Positions 20,030 through 29,405 of a stretch of 64,000 nucleotides of DNA are shown piece after piece. The stretch is from assembly GCF_014268815.2 (NCBI RefSeq), contig NZ_JABWRE020000001.1, positions 4,159,001-4,223,000 of the forward strand, given 5' to 3'. This stretch comes from Pseudomonas urmiensis (lineage in GTDB: Bacteria > Pseudomonadota > Gammaproteobacteria > Pseudomonadales > Pseudomonadaceae). The first letter of the stretch is position 1. Every line of letters begins with the position of its first letter. Below the pieces are notes generated by a model. That model was given only the letters and a program-made list of their open reading frames with translations. It had not been told where the DNA came from and made no database searches. The position numbers were made by a program, and so were the translations under genes.

Positions 20030-22988
20030 CCTGACCCAGATGATCCTGATCAGCGCCGGGTACCTGTTGGTGCTGTTCGGCGTGGCCTGGATCAGCGAAC
20101 GCGGGCTGATCCCGCGCTCGGTCATCCGCCACCCGCTGACCTACACCCTGTCGCTGGGCGTCTACGCCAGTGCCTGGGCCTTCTATGGCTCGGTGGGCCT
20201 GGCCTACCAGTACGGCTATGGCTTCCTGGCCTGCTACCTGGGGGTGTCCGGGGCCTTCCTGTTGGCACCGGTGCTGCTCTACCCGATCTTGAAGATCACC
20301 CGCACCTACCAGCTGTCGTCACTGGCCGACCTGCTCGCGTTTCGCTTTCGCAGCACCTGGGCCGGGGCCCTGACCACCATCTTCATGTTGATTGGCGTAT
20401 TGCCGTTGCTGGCCCTGCAGATCCAGGCTGTGGCCGACTCGATCAGCATCCTCACCGGCGAGCCGGTCAAAGCCCGGGTGGCGTTCGCCTTCTGCGCATT
20501 GATTATCCTGTTCACCATCTTCTTCGGCTCACGCCACATCGCCACCCGCGAAAAGCACGAAGGCCTGGTGTTCGCCATCGCCTTCGAGTCGGTGATCAAG
20601 CTGCTGGCTCTAGGCGGAGTCGGCCTGTATGCCCTGTACGGCGTGTTTGGCGGGCCGCACGGGCTGGAAGTCTGGCTGCTGCAGAACCAGACCGCCCTGG
20701 CCGCGTTGCATACACCTTTGCAAGAAGGCCCATGGCGCACCCTGCTGCTGGTGTTCTTCGCCTCGGCCATCGTCATGCCGCACATGTACCACATGGCCTT
20801 CACCGAGAACCTCAGCCCACGCTCGCTGGTCAGCGCCAGCTGGGGCCTGCCGCTGTTCCTGCTGTTGATGAGCCTGGCCGTGCCGCTGATTCTCTGGGCT
20901 GGCCTGCGCCTGGGGGCAAGCACCAACCCTGAATACTTCACCCTGGGCCTAGGCATTGCCGCAAACAATGAGGCACTGGCGCTGCTGGCCTACATTGGCG
21001 GGCTGTCCGCCGCCAGCGGCTTGATCATCGTCACCACCCTGGCGCTGTCAGGCATGGCGCTGAATCATCTGGTGCTGCCGCTCTACCAGCCACCGGCGGA
21101 AGGCAACATCTACCGGTGGCTGAAATGGACCCGGCGCGCGCTGATCGTCGCCATCATCACCGCCGGATTCATCTTCTACCTGACCCAGAACACTCACCAG
21201 AGCCTGGCCAACCTGGGCATCGTCGCCTTCGTCGCCACCTTGCAGTTCCTCCCTGGCGTGCTGTCGGTCCTGTACTGGCCAACCGCGAACCGGCGCGGCT
21301 TCATCGCCGGGCTGTTGGCCGGCATGCTGGTGTGGATGGTGACCATGCTGCTGCCGCTACTGGGTAACCTGCAGGGCTTCTACATCCCGCTGCTGAACAT
21401 GATCTACGTGCTCGACGACACCAGCTGGCACATGGCGGCAATCGCCTCGCTGGCGGCCAACGTCCTGCTGTTCACCCTGATCTCGTTGTTCACCAATGCC
21501 AGCAGCGAAGAAATCAGCGCCGCCGAAGCCTGTGCGGTGGACAACGTGCGCCGGCCACAACGCCGCGAGCTGCACGCCGCCTCGCCACAAGAGTTCGCCA
21601 CCCAACTGGCCAAGCCGCTCGGCGCCAAGGCCGCGCAAAAAGAAGTCGAGCAGGCCCTGCGCGATCTCTACCTGCCCTTCGACGAGCGCCGCCCGTATGC
21701 CCTGCGCCGCCTGCGCGACCGCATCGAGGCCAACCTGTCCGGGCTGATGGGGCCAAGCGTGGCCCAGGACATGGTCGAGACGTTCCTGCCGTACAAGTCT
21801 GGCAACGAGAACTACGTCACCGAAGACATCCACTTCATCGAGAGCCGCCTGGAAGACTACCACTCGCGCCTGACCGGCCTTGCCGCCGAACTCGATGCCC
21901 TGCGCCGCTACCACCGCCAGACCCTGCAGGAGCTGCCGATGGGGGTCTGCTCGCTGGCCAAGGACCAGGAAATCCTCATGTGGAACAAAGCCATGGAGGA
22001 GCTGACCGGGATCGCCGCCAAGCACGTGGTCGGTTCACGCCTGATGACCATCAGCGAACCCTGGCGCGGCCTGCTGCAAGGCTTCATCAACGTACCCGAT
22101 GAGCACTTGCACAAGCAGCGCCTGGGCCTGGATGGCCAAATCCGCTGGCTCAACCTGCACAAGGCAGCCATCGACGAGCCTCTCGCGCCAGGTAACAGCG
22201 GCTTGGTCCTGCTGGTCGAAGACCTCACCGAAACCCAGGCCCTGGAAGACAAGCTGGTGCACTCCGAGCGCCTGGCCAGCATCGGCCGCCTGGCCGCCGG
22301 GGTGGCCCACGAGATCGGCAACCCGATCACCGGCATCGCCTGCCTGGCGCAGAACCTGCGCGAAGAACGCGAAGGCGACGGCGAGATCACCGAACTGTCC
22401 AGCCAGATCATCGAGCAGACCAAGCGCGTATCGCGCATCGTCCAGTCGCTGATGAGCTTCGCCCACGCCGGCGGCAGCCAGCAGAACAGCGAAGAGCCGG
22501 TGTGCCTAGCGGAGGTGGCGCAAGATGCCATCGGTCTGCTGGCCCTCAACCGGCGCAATTTCGAAGTACAGTTCTTCAACCTCTGCGACCCCGATCACTG
22601 GGTCGAGGGCGACCCGCAACGCCTGGCCCAGGTGCTGATCAACCTGCTCTCCAACGCTCGCGACGCCTCGCCCCCGGGCAGCGCCGTGCGGGTGCGTAGC
22701 GAGATGAGCGAGCACGCCGTCGACCTGATCGTCGAGGACGAAGGCAGTGGCATCCCGAAAAACATCATGGACCGCCTGTTCGAACCGTTCTTCACCACCA
22801 AGGACCCAGGCGAGGGAACCGGACTGGGGCTCGCTCTGGTCTATTCCATCGTGGAAGAGCATTATGGGCAAATCACCATCGACAGCCCCGCCGATATCGA
22901 ACGGCAGCGTGGCACCCGGATCCGCGTGACCCTGCCCCGGCATGTCGTAGCGACGTCCCCTGAAATTCGAGACCGTCGAGAGAATTGA
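20013..22988 (+). CDS. cbrA: Sensor histidine kinase CbrA with transporter-like sensory domain
   Basis: A 991-residue kinase controlling carbon and nitrogen use. Residues 1-510 form an SLC5/solute-sodium-symporter-like domain with about 13 membrane helices (for example [20 protein letters not shown]), linked to a PAS-like region around [16 protein letters not shown]. The kinase core has the H-box [13 protein letters not shown] (His near 767), N-box [12 protein letters not shown], and G-boxes DEGSGIP and [10 protein letters not shown]. It overlaps cbrX and lies 4 nt before cbrB. ATG 20013 and ATG 20019 are both plausible starts. The transporter domain has been linked to histidine uptake in P. 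putida. Confidence 0.95.
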   Translation: MPMSFSLTQMILISAGYLLVLFGVAWISERGLIPRSVIRHPLTYTLSLGVYASAWAFYGSVGLAYQYGYGFLACYLGVSGAFLLAPVLLYPILKITRTYQLSSLADLLAFRFRSTWAGALTTIFMLIGVLPLLALQIQAVADSISILTGEPVKARVAFAFCALIILFTIFFGSRHIATREKHEGLVFAIAFESVIKLLALGGVGLYALYGVFGGPHGLEVWLLQNQTALAALHTPLQEGPWRTLLLVFFASAIVMPHMYHMAFTENLSPRSLVSASWGLPLFLLLMSLAVPLILWAGLRLGASTNPEYFTLGLGIAANNEALALLAYIGGLSAASGLIIVTTLALSGMALNHLVLPLYQPPAEGNIYRWLKWTRRALIVAIITAGFIFYLTQNTHQSLANLGIVAFVATLQFLPGVLSVLYWPTANRRGFIAGLLAGMLVWMVTMLLPLLGNLQGFYIPLLNMIYVLDDTSWHMAAIASLAANVLLFTLISLFTNASSEEISAAEACAVDNVRRPQRRELHAASPQEFATQLAKPLGAKAAQKEVEQALRDLYLPFDERRPYALRRLRDRIEANLSGLMGPSVAQDMVETFLPYKSGNENYVTEDIHFIESRLEDYHSRLTGLAAELDALRRYHRQTLQELPMGVCSLAKDQEILMWNKAMEELTGIAAKHVVGSRLMTISEPWRGLLQGFINVPDEHLHKQRLGLDGQIRWLNLHKAAIDEPLAPGNSGLVLLVEDLTETQALEDKLVHSERLASIGRLAAGVAHEIGNPITGIACLAQNLREEREGDGEITELSSQIIEQTKRVSRIVQSLMSFAHAGGSQQNSEEPVCLAEVAQDAIGLLALNRRNFEVQFFNLCDPDHWVEGDPQRLAQVLINLLSNARDASPPGSAVRVRSEMSEHAVDLIVEDEGSGIPKNIMDRLFEPFFTTKDPGEGTGLGLALVYSIVEEHYGQITIDSPADIERQRGTRIRVTLPRHVVATSPEIRDRREN

Positions 22989-22992
22989 ATCA

Positions 22993-24444
22993 ATGCCGCA
23001 TATTCTGATCGTCGAAGACGAAACCATCATCCGCTCGGCCTTGCGTCGACTGCTCGAGCGCAACCAGTACCAGGTCAGCGAAGCCGGCTCGGTGCAGGAA
23101 GCCCAGGAACGCTTCAGCATTGCCACCTTCGACCTGATCGTCAGCGATCTGCGTCTGCCTGGCGCGCCCGGCACCGAGCTGATCAAGCTCGGCCAGGGCA
23201 CCCCGGTGCTGATCATGACCAGCTACGCCAGCCTGCGCTCGGCAGTCGACTCGATGAAGATGGGCGCGGTGGACTACATCGCCAAGCCCTTCGACCATGA
23301 CGAGATGCTCCAGGCCGTGGCGCGGATTCTGCGCGACCGCCAGAACGCCCCCGCCGCGGCGCCAGCCAGCGCCGAGCCACGGGCCAATGGCAAGCCAGGC
23401 GCCGCCGACAAGGGCAGCAACAACGCCGCCAACGGCGAGATCGGCATCATCGGCTCGTGCCCGCCGATGCAGGATATGTACAGCAAGATCCGCAAGGTCG
23501 CCCCGACTGACTCCAATGTGTTGATCCAGGGCGAATCCGGCACCGGTAAAGAGCTGGTCGCCCGCGCCCTGCACAATCTATCGCGACGGGCCAAGGCGCC
23601 GATGATCTCGGTCAACTGCGCGGCCATCCCGGAAACCCTGATCGAGTCGGAGCTGTTCGGCCACGAGAAAGGCGCATTCACCGGCGCCAGCGCGGGTCGT
23701 GCCGGCCTGGTCGAAGCGGCCGACGGCGGGACGCTGTTCCTCGATGAAATCGGCGAACTGCCACTCGAAGCCCAGGCGCGTCTGCTGCGTGTGTTGCAGG
23801 AAGGCGAAATTCGCCGGGTCGGCTCAGTGCAGTCGCAGAAAGTCGATGTGCGCCTGATCGCAGCGACCCACCGCGACTTGAAGAACCTGGCCAAGGCTGG
23901 GCAGTTCCGCGAAGACCTTTATTACCGCCTGCACGTGATCGCCCTGAAGCTGCCGGCCCTGCGTGAGCGTGGCAGTGACGTCAATGAGATCGCCAATGCC
24001 TTCCTCGCCCGACAGAGCGCGCGCATCGGTCGCGATGACCTGCACTTCTCCCACGAAGCCGAGCAGGCCATTCGTCATTACAGCTGGCCGGGTAACGTGC
24101 GCGAGCTGGAAAACGCTGTCGAGCGCGCGGTTATTCTCAGCGAGAGCCCGGAAATTTCCGCCGAGCTGCTGGGCATCGACATCGAACTGAGCGATTTGGA
24201 CGATGACGACCTGCTGAACAATCTGCCGACCATCAGCGGTGTCAGCGCCAACAACGCCAGCCATGAGCCGACCGAGGATCTGTCGCTGGAAGATTACTTC
24301 CAACATTTCGTCCTCGAACACCAGGACCACATGACCGAGACCGAGCTTGCCCGCAAGCTGGGTGTCAGCCGCAAGTGCCTGTGGGAACGCCGCCAGCGCC
24401 TGGGCATTCCACGGCGCAAGAGCAACGCTACCAGCGATAACTGA
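22993..24444 (+). CDS. cbrB: Sigma-54-dependent response regulator CbrB
   Basis: NtrC-family activator of 483 residues. The receiver domain (1-120) has the acidic pocket VEDE and phosphoacceptor Asp in [10 protein letters not shown] (about residue 52). The AAA+ domain has Walker A GESGTGKE (about 180), the sigma-54-contacting loop GAFTGAS (about 228), and Walker [13 protein letters not shown]. The C-terminal helix-turn-helix is [20 protein letters not shown]. An extended linker (residues 118-155) is Ala/Asn/Gly-rich. It is co-transcribed with cbrA, and its main target promoter, crcZ, is directly downstream. Confidence 0.97.
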   Translation: MPHILIVEDETIIRSALRRLLERNQYQVSEAGSVQEAQERFSIATFDLIVSDLRLPGAPGTELIKLGQGTPVLIMTSYASLRSAVDSMKMGAVDYIAKPFDHDEMLQAVARILRDRQNAPAAAPASAEPRANGKPGAADKGSNNAANGEIGIIGSCPPMQDMYSKIRKVAPTDSNVLIQGESGTGKELVARALHNLSRRAKAPMISVNCAAIPETLIESELFGHEKGAFTGASAGRAGLVEAADGGTLFLDEIGELPLEAQARLLRVLQEGEIRRVGSVQSQKVDVRLIAATHRDLKNLAKAGQFREDLYYRLHVIALKLPALRERGSDVNEIANAFLARQSARIGRDDLHFSHEAEQAIRHYSWPGNVRELENAVERAVILSESPEISAELLGIDIELSDLDDDDLLNNLPTISGVSANNASHEPTEDLSLEDYFQHFVLEHQDHMTETELARKLGVSRKCLWERRQRLGIPRRKSNATSDN

Positions 24445-24458
24445 TAACGATCCGACAT

Positions 24459-24512
24459 CATCGCGGGGCAAGCCCGCTCCCACGCGCGTGGGAGCGGGCT
24501 TGCCCCGCGATG
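24459..24512. repeat. REP pair with minimal spacer
   Basis: Inverted REP arms (CATCGCGGGGCAAGCCCGCT and complement) meeting at CACGCGCGTG with essentially no loop. Such a long hairpin after cbrB may act as a transcription or RNA-decay barrier between cbrB and crcZ. Confidence 0.9.
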
Positions 24513-24520
24513 CGTTCAGA

Positions 24521-24596
24521 GGTAACAGATCAGTTCGCGCAAAAATCTGTTACCCCACCCCTCCCGCCGTAACAGATGCCGAGGCGTACGGTAACG
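24521..24596 (+). promoter_or_regulatory. CbrB upstream activating sites of crcZ
   Basis: GTAACA (24522-24527), TGTTAC (24548-24553), GTAACA (24569-24574) and GTAAC (24591-24595) form alternating half-sites. The pair TGTTAC-N15-GTAACA resembles the CbrB site described for crcZ. The array ends about 75 bp before the -24 element, normal for an enhancer-binding protein. Confidence 0.8.
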
Positions 24597-24671
24597 AAAT
24601 TTCTACATTTGCCCGCCCGACAACCCCGCCAGAAACCCGCAAACCCCTGATTTTGCTGGACCTGCCAAAGT

Positions 24672-24686
24672 TGGCACGGCACCTGC
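24672..24686 (+). promoter_or_regulatory. Sigma-54 promoter of crcZ
   Basis: TGGCACGGCACCTGC has the invariant GG and GC exactly 10 nt apart (24673-24674 and 24685-24686), as sigma-54 requires. Predicted start is near 24698. Confidence 0.88.
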
Positions 24687-24697
24687 TATATGTTTGG

Positions 24698-25068
24698 TAC
24701 AAGAACAATAACAAGCACTGCAACTCAGAATAAGAACAAGACGAAACGGCTCACGCACAATAAAAACAAGACGGCGGAGGCGCAGCTAACTGATTCTTTT
24801 GGAGAGGAGTTGTGTTTGGGGCTTGCCCCACAACCAGGCAGAGAACAACAAAAACTGCACTAAAGCAGCGCCTACACTGGTTGGATCGACAGATCAGCAT
24901 CACCTCAGCGGCCAAAGCAATCCGTTTGCTCTTTACCCCCGGTTTGGGGGTCGTCCACAAGTTTCGAGCTTTGTGGACAGGGCACTCAACAAAAACAAGA
25001 AGCCCAGCAGAAAAACAATAAGAGCACGCAACGACTTCTTGGGGAGCTTAGGCTCCCCTTGTCGTTTC
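24698..25068 (+). ncRNA. crcZ: CrcZ small RNA, Hfq/Crc titrator
   Basis: Small RNA of about 370 nt between cbrB and pcnB, the standard place of crcZ. It contains six A-rich CA motifs that match Hfq-binding sites. They lie near 24701 (AAGAACAATAACAAG), 24729 (AATAAGAACAAG), 24759 (AATAAAAACAAG), 24842 (AGAACAACAAAAAC), 24988 (CAACAAAAACAAGAAG) and 25011 (AAAAACAATAAG). CrcZ sequesters Hfq-Crc and so lifts catabolite repression when poor carbon sources activate CbrB. Open reading frames through this segment are spurious. The 3' end is a clear terminator. Confidence 0.93.
25040..25067 (+). terminator. CrcZ terminator
   Basis: GGGGAGC-CTAA-type loop-GCTCCCC followed by TTGTCGTTT; marks the 3' end of CrcZ. 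Confidence 0.82.
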
Positions 25069-25192
25069 TCCCCCCCTGAAACACCCCTTGGCGCATCGCC
25101 TACACCATTCCCCCAGTAAATGCTAGAATCCCCGCCCATCATGCGGCCATTCTCCTATCCGTGGCCGAACATTCCTTCAAACAGTGCATCCC

Positions 25193-26581
25193 ATGCTGAA
25201 GAAGCTGTTCCAGTCATTCCGTCCGCCCACCGGTGGTCAACACCACAGGCGCACCACGCCTGAAGTGATCAACAAGAGCCAGCACTCGCTGCAACGCAGC
25301 CAGTTCAGCCGCCATGCGGTAAGCATCGTCGACCGCCTGCAGGCCGCCGGCTATCAGGCCTACCTGGTCGGTGGCTGCGTGCGCGACTTGCTACTGGGGA
25401 TCAACCCCAAGGACTTCGACGTCGCCACCAGCGCCACCCCCGAACAGATCCGTGCCGAGTTCCGCAACGCCCGGATCATTGGCCGTCGCTTCAAGCTGGT
25501 CCACGTGCATTTCGGCCGTGAGATCATCGAAGTCGCCACCTTCCGCGCCCATCATTCGGACGAAGGCGAAGGCGATAGCCATCGCTCGTCGCACAATGCC
25601 AGCGGTCGCATCCTGCGTGACAACGTCTACGGCACCTTGGAAGAAGACGCGCAGCGCCGCGACTTCACCATCAATGCGCTGTACTACGATCCGGTCAGCG
25701 AGCGCATTCTCGACTACGCCAACGGTATCCATGACATCCGCAACCGCCTGTTGCGCTTGATTGGCGACCCGGTCCATCGCTACCAGGAAGACCCCGTGCG
25801 CATGCTGCGCGCCGTGCGTTTCGCCGCCAAGCTCGACTTCGGCATCGAAAAGCACACGGTCAAGCCGATTCGTGAGCTGGCGCCACTGCTGCGCGAGATT
25901 CCCGCTGCCCGCCTGTTCGAGGAGAGCCTCAAGCTGTTCCTCTCCGGCCAAGGCGCAATCGTCTTTGAAATGCTGGTCGACCTGGAGTTGTTCGAGCCGC
26001 TGTTCCCAGGCAGCAGCCATGCCCTGGAAGAGCGTCCGACCTATACCCATACACTGATCAGCCAGGCACTGGCCAACACCGACCTGCGCGTCAAGCAAGG
26101 CAAGCCGGTTACCCCCGCCTTCCTCTTCGCCGCCCTGCTCTGGCCAGCCCTGCCGGGCCGCGCGCTGTATCTGCAAAGCCAAGGCGTGCCGCCAATCCCG
26201 GCCATGAACCAGGCCGCGCACGACTTGATCGCCGAGCAGTGCCAGCGTATCGCTATCCCGAAACGCTTCACCCTGCCGATCCGCGAGATCTGGGACATGC
26301 AGGAGCGCCTGCCGCGCCGCAGCGGCAAACGCGCCGACATGCTGCTCGACAACCCTCGTTTCCGTGCCGGCTACGACTTCCTGCTGCTGCGTGAAAGCGC
26401 AGGCGAGGAAACCGAAGAACTCGGCCAATGGTGGACTGACTACCAGGAAGCCAACGACAGCGAGCGTCGCGACATGATCCGCGACCTGGGCAACCGTGAC
26501 GATGGCGCCGGTGCCGCCCCACGCAAACGCAAGCGCAGCGGCTCCAAGCGCAAGCGCAGCGGTGACGAGGCCTTTGACTGA
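25193..26581 (+). CDS. pcnB: Poly(A) polymerase I
   Basis: Adds 3' poly(A) tails that promote RNA decay; 462 residues. The class II nucleotidyltransferase motif is LVGGCVRDLLLGINPKDFDV (about residues 60-79) with the two catalytic aspartates in DFDV. Further landmarks are RRDFTINALYYDP and the RNA-binding RYQEDPVRMLRAVRFAAKL. The C-terminal tail is strongly basic (RKRKRSGSKRKRSG). ATG 25193 gives MLKKLFQSF; the GTG at 25184 is less likely. It precedes folK by 2 nt. Confidence 0.95.
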   Translation: MLKKLFQSFRPPTGGQHHRRTTPEVINKSQHSLQRSQFSRHAVSIVDRLQAAGYQAYLVGGCVRDLLLGINPKDFDVATSATPEQIRAEFRNARIIGRRFKLVHVHFGREIIEVATFRAHHSDEGEGDSHRSSHNASGRILRDNVYGTLEEDAQRRDFTINALYYDPVSERILDYANGIHDIRNRLLRLIGDPVHRYQEDPVRMLRAVRFAAKLDFGIEKHTVKPIRELAPLLREIPAARLFEESLKLFLSGQGAIVFEMLVDLELFEPLFPGSSHALEERPTYTHTLISQALANTDLRVKQGKPVTPAFLFAALLWPALPGRALYLQSQGVPPIPAMNQAAHDLIAEQCQRIAIPKRFTLPIREIWDMQERLPRRSGKRADMLLDNPRFRAGYDFLLLRESAGEETEELGQWWTDYQEANDSERRDMIRDLGNRDDGAGAAPRKRKRSGSKRKRSGDEAFD

Positions 26582-26583
26582 GC

Positions 26584-27063
26584 ATGAGCAGCCGCGCCTA
26601 CATCGGCCTGGGCAGTAACCTGGCCGATCCCGCCGAACAGCTGCGCAATGCCCTCGATGCCTTGGACAAGGCCGAGGGCACCCGCCTGGCAGGCGTGTCG
26701 AGCTTCTATGCCAGTGACTCGCTGCTGCCAGGCCAGCCGCGCTACACCAATGCCGTGGCCGCGCTGGACACCTCGCTGGCCCCGCTGCAACTGCTCGATG
26801 CCTTGCAAGCGATCGAGAATGAGCAGGGCCGGGTCCGTCAGGAGCGCTGGGGGCCACGCACCCTCGACCTGGATGTACTGCTGTTCGCTGACCAGGTCAT
26901 CGATATTCCCCGCCTGAAAGTGCCGCATTACCACATGCAGGCGCGCCCCTTCGTGCTCTACCCGCTGGCCGAACTGGTCCCGGCGGATTTCACCCTCGCC
27001 GATGGCCGGCGCCTCGCCGAGCTGCTCGAAGACTGCCCGTTCGTCGGTCTGGAACGCCTGTAA
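26584..27063 (+). CDS. folK: 6-hydroxymethyl-7,8-dihydropterin pyrophosphokinase
   Basis: Folate pathway enzyme that transfers pyrophosphate from ATP to hydroxymethyldihydropterin. 159 residues, normal for HPPK. The signature AYIGLGSNLADP is at the N-terminus, and the ATP/Mg site RWGPRTLDLDVLLF is near residues 92-105. The next enzyme, dihydropteroate synthase, is encoded by folP elsewhere in this window. The pcnB-folK-panB-panC order is conserved in pseudomonads. Confidence 0.96.
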   Translation: MSSRAYIGLGSNLADPAEQLRNALDALDKAEGTRLAGVSSFYASDSLLPGQPRYTNAVAALDTSLAPLQLLDALQAIENEQGRVRQERWGPRTLDLDVLLFADQVIDIPRLKVPHYHMQARPFVLYPLAELVPADFTLADGRRLAELLEDCPFVGLERL

Positions 27064-27083
27064 TTCGGGCGTTGCAGGCGACG

Positions 27084-27122
27084 GTAACGCCAGTAACACC
27101 CGCGCCGTAACAATGCGGTAAC
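27084..27122 (+). repeat. Four direct GTAAC repeats ahead of panB
   Basis: GTAAC occurs at 27084, 27093, 27107 and 27118, two of the four followed by A in a 39-bp stretch. The spacing (9, 14, 11) is irregular. It looks like a regulator-binding cluster and shares the half-site of the crcZ activating region, but no sigma-54 promoter is evident. The gap to panB is otherwise featureless. Confidence 0.4.
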
Positions 27123-27312
27123 AGGGTCATTGACTTCGCCCCCCTCGCTCACGACTATAGGCGTCCCGTGGCGTCGATGTGCCACATATCACCTATTTAG
27201 GCCCGGACGGACCTGTGCCCGAACATCACAGTCGATGATGTGCCGCTCCGGAAGATGAATGCATGCGTTGTTCGCAGTCGTTTTTCACAGCGCCTGAACG
27301 AGGATTTCCTAC

Positions 27313-28113
27313 ATGCCTGAAGTAACCCTGACCACCCTGCACGGCCGTAAGGCCAAAGGTGAGAAAATCACCATGCTGACCTGCTACGACGCGACCTTCG
27401 CCAAGGTCGCCAGCCAGGCCGGTGTGGACGTACTGCTGGTGGGTGACTCGCTGGGCATGGTCCTGCAAGGTCACGACAGCACCCTGCCGGTCACTACCGC
27501 CGAGATGGCCTATCACACAGCCTGCGTCAAACGCGGCAATGACGGCGCGTTGATCCTTGCCGACCTGCCGTTCATGGCCCACGCCACCGCCGAACAGGCC
27601 TTTGCCAACTGCGCCACACTGATGCAGGCCGGCGCCCACATGATCAAACTCGAAGGTGCTGCCTGGCTGGCCGAAACCATCCGCCTGCTGGCCGAGCGCG
27701 GCGTGCCGGTGTGCGCGCACATGGGCTTGACCCCGCAAACTGTCAATGTACTGGGTGGCTACAAGGTCCAAGGCCGCCAGGAAGCCCAAGCGCGGCAGAT
27801 GCGCGCTGACGCCATTGCCCTGGAGCAAGCCGGCGCGGCCATGCTGCTGCTCGAATGCGTACCCAGCGAGTTGGCGGCGGAGATCACCCAGGCGGTGAGC
27901 ATTCCGGTCATTGGTATTGGTGCCGGCAGTGCAACTGACGGCCAGGTGCTGGTGCTGCACGACATGCTCGGCCTGTCCTTGAGCGGTCGCGTGCCGAAGT
28001 TCGTGAAGAACTTCATGGTCGGCCAGCCAGATATCCACAGTGCGCTGGTCGCCTATGTCACTGCGGTCAGAGACGTCAGCTTCCCCGCCAGCGAACACGG
28101 ATTCAGCGCATGA
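27313..28113 (+). CDS. panB: 3-methyl-2-oxobutanoate hydroxymethyltransferase
   Basis: First committed step of pantothenate synthesis: adds a hydroxymethyl group from methylene-tetrahydrofolate to ketoisovalerate, a product of the ilv pathway. 266 residues. Landmarks are [20 protein letters not shown] and [13 protein letters not shown] (metal and substrate site) near the N-terminus, and [10 protein letters not shown] (about residues 136-145). The catalytic Glu lies in [11 protein letters not shown]. It overlaps panC by 4 nt. Confidence 0.97.
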   Translation: MPEVTLTTLHGRKAKGEKITMLTCYDATFAKVASQAGVDVLLVGDSLGMVLQGHDSTLPVTTAEMAYHTACVKRGNDGALILADLPFMAHATAEQAFANCATLMQAGAHMIKLEGAAWLAETIRLLAERGVPVCAHMGLTPQTVNVLGGYKVQGRQEAQARQMRADAIALEQAGAAMLLLECVPSELAAEITQAVSIPVIGIGAGSATDGQVLVLHDMLGLSLSGRVPKFVKNFMVGQPDIHSALVAYVTAVRDVSFPASEHGFSA

Positions 28114-28973
28114 ACACAGTCAAGACCGTGCGCGAGCTGCGCGCTGCCGTCGCCCGCGCGCGTGGCGAAGGCAAGCGCATCGCCTTCGTCCCGACCATGG
28201 GCAACCTGCACAGCGGCCATGCTGCGCTAGTGACCAAGGCCGCCCAGCGTGCTGATTTCGTGGTTGCCAGCATCTTCGTCAATCCGCTGCAGTTTGGCGC
28301 CGGCGAAGACCTCGACAGCTATCCACGGACCCTGGCCGCCGACCAGGAGCGCTTGCTCCAGGCTGGCTGCCACCTGCTATTCGCACCCACCGTCGAAGAG
28401 ATGTACCCCGACGGCATGAGCGTGCAGACCCGGGTCAGCGTGCCGCAGTTGTCCGAAGGCTTGTGCGGCGCCAGCCGTCCTGGGCACTTCGAAGGTGTCG
28501 CAACCGTGGTCAGCAAGCTGTTCAACATGGTCCAGCCCGACCTTGCCGTATTCGGCGAGAAAGACTTCCAGCAGCTGGCGGTGATCCGCGCCATGGTGCG
28601 CGACCTGAACATGCCGATCCAGATCATCGGCGAGCCGACCGTGCGCGCCGAGGATGGCCTGGCACTGTCGTCGCGCAATGGTTACCTGAGCCCGGAGCAG
28701 CGCGCAGCGGCGCCGGCGCTGTATCGTGAACTGAGTGCGATGGCCGACGCCATTCGCCATGGTCAGCGCGACTATGCTGCGTTGATCGTTGCGGCTCAGG
28801 CGCAGCTGCTGGCAGCAGGTTTTCGCCCGGACTATCTGGAGGTGCGCCATGCACTGACCTTGCGTCCGGCGATGATCGATGATCGCGATGTGGTGGTAAT
28901 TGCTGCAGCGTACCTGGGTACTACACGACTGATCGATAACCTGTACCTGCATCTGGATGAACTGACTGCCTAG
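28110..28973 (+). CDS. panC: Pantothenate synthetase
   Basis: Condenses pantoate with beta-alanine using ATP; 287 residues. The HxGH nucleotide motif is in [14 protein letters not shown] (about residues 29-42), and FGEKDFQQL and the KMSKS-like SSRNGYLS (about 187) follow. Start ATG 28110 overlaps the panB stop (ATGA). The next 430 nt carry only repeats. Confidence 0.97.
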   Translation: MNTVKTVRELRAAVARARGEGKRIAFVPTMGNLHSGHAALVTKAAQRADFVVASIFVNPLQFGAGEDLDSYPRTLAADQERLLQAGCHLLFAPTVEEMYPDGMSVQTRVSVPQLSEGLCGASRPGHFEGVATVVSKLFNMVQPDLAVFGEKDFQQLAVIRAMVRDLNMPIQIIGEPTVRAEDGLALSSRNGYLSPEQRAAAPALYRELSAMADAIRHGQRDYAALIVAAQAQLLAAGFRPDYLEVRHALTLRPAMIDDRDVVVIAAAYLGTTRLIDNLYLHLDELTA

Positions 28974-29015
28974 GCCTTGGGGGAGCAACTGACTTTGCTG
29001 TGTCAGTGCTGGCCT

Positions 29016-29266
29016 CTTCGCGGGCAAGCCCGCTCCCACAGGGATTTGCATGTTTTACGCGATCATTGTTGTGCCTGTGAGGCCCACTGTTTGCCGTGAG
29101 TCTTAGCGAGTTTCTCAAGGTCATCTCAATCCCTGTGCCGCCCCCACAGGGATTTGCATGTTGTACGCGATCATTGTTGTGCCTGGGAGGCCCACTGCTT
29201 GCCGTGAGTCATAGTGAATCTCTCAAGGTCATCTCGATCCCTGTGGGAGCGGGCTTGCCCGCGAAG
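29016..29266. repeat. Variant REP arms enclosing a 108-bp tandem duplication
   Basis: A left arm (TCGCGGGCAAGCCCGCTCCC, 29018-29037) and an inverted right arm (29238-29266) flank two tandem units of 108 bp: 29035-29142 and 29143 to about 29245. The units share TTTGCATGTT, GCGATCATTGTTGTGCCTG, GGCCCACTG and CTCAAGGTCATCTC with about a dozen mismatches. Each unit starts CCCACAGGGAT and ends ATCCCTGTG, so its ends are inverted. No gene is seen between 28974 and 29405. Confidence 0.85.
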
Positions 29267-29405
29267 GGCCGCGCAGCGGCCCAAATTCTCCCTGCCTGCC
29301 CCCATTCCCCCCACGCAAGCAATGCCTATAATGATCCCCAGCCTGCAACCGGCAGCGACTGCCCGTTGTCCAAGGCACGATCATGCATCAAGGAAACCAT
29401 CCGCA

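Noticed and set aside
24347..24733. 128-codon plus-strand frame spanning the end of cbrB, a REP and the crcZ promoter
   Set aside because: It overlaps cbrB out of frame, then crosses REP and regulatory DNA; no ribosome site or domain.
24799..25119. Open frames inside 24799-25142
   Set aside because: They fall within the crcZ RNA and its terminator; A-rich motifs explain the composition.
29214..29405. 64-residue N-terminal extension of Pgi
   Set aside because: It would be translated from REP and duplicated [13 protein letters not shown] at 29406 with its ribosome site gives the standard length.
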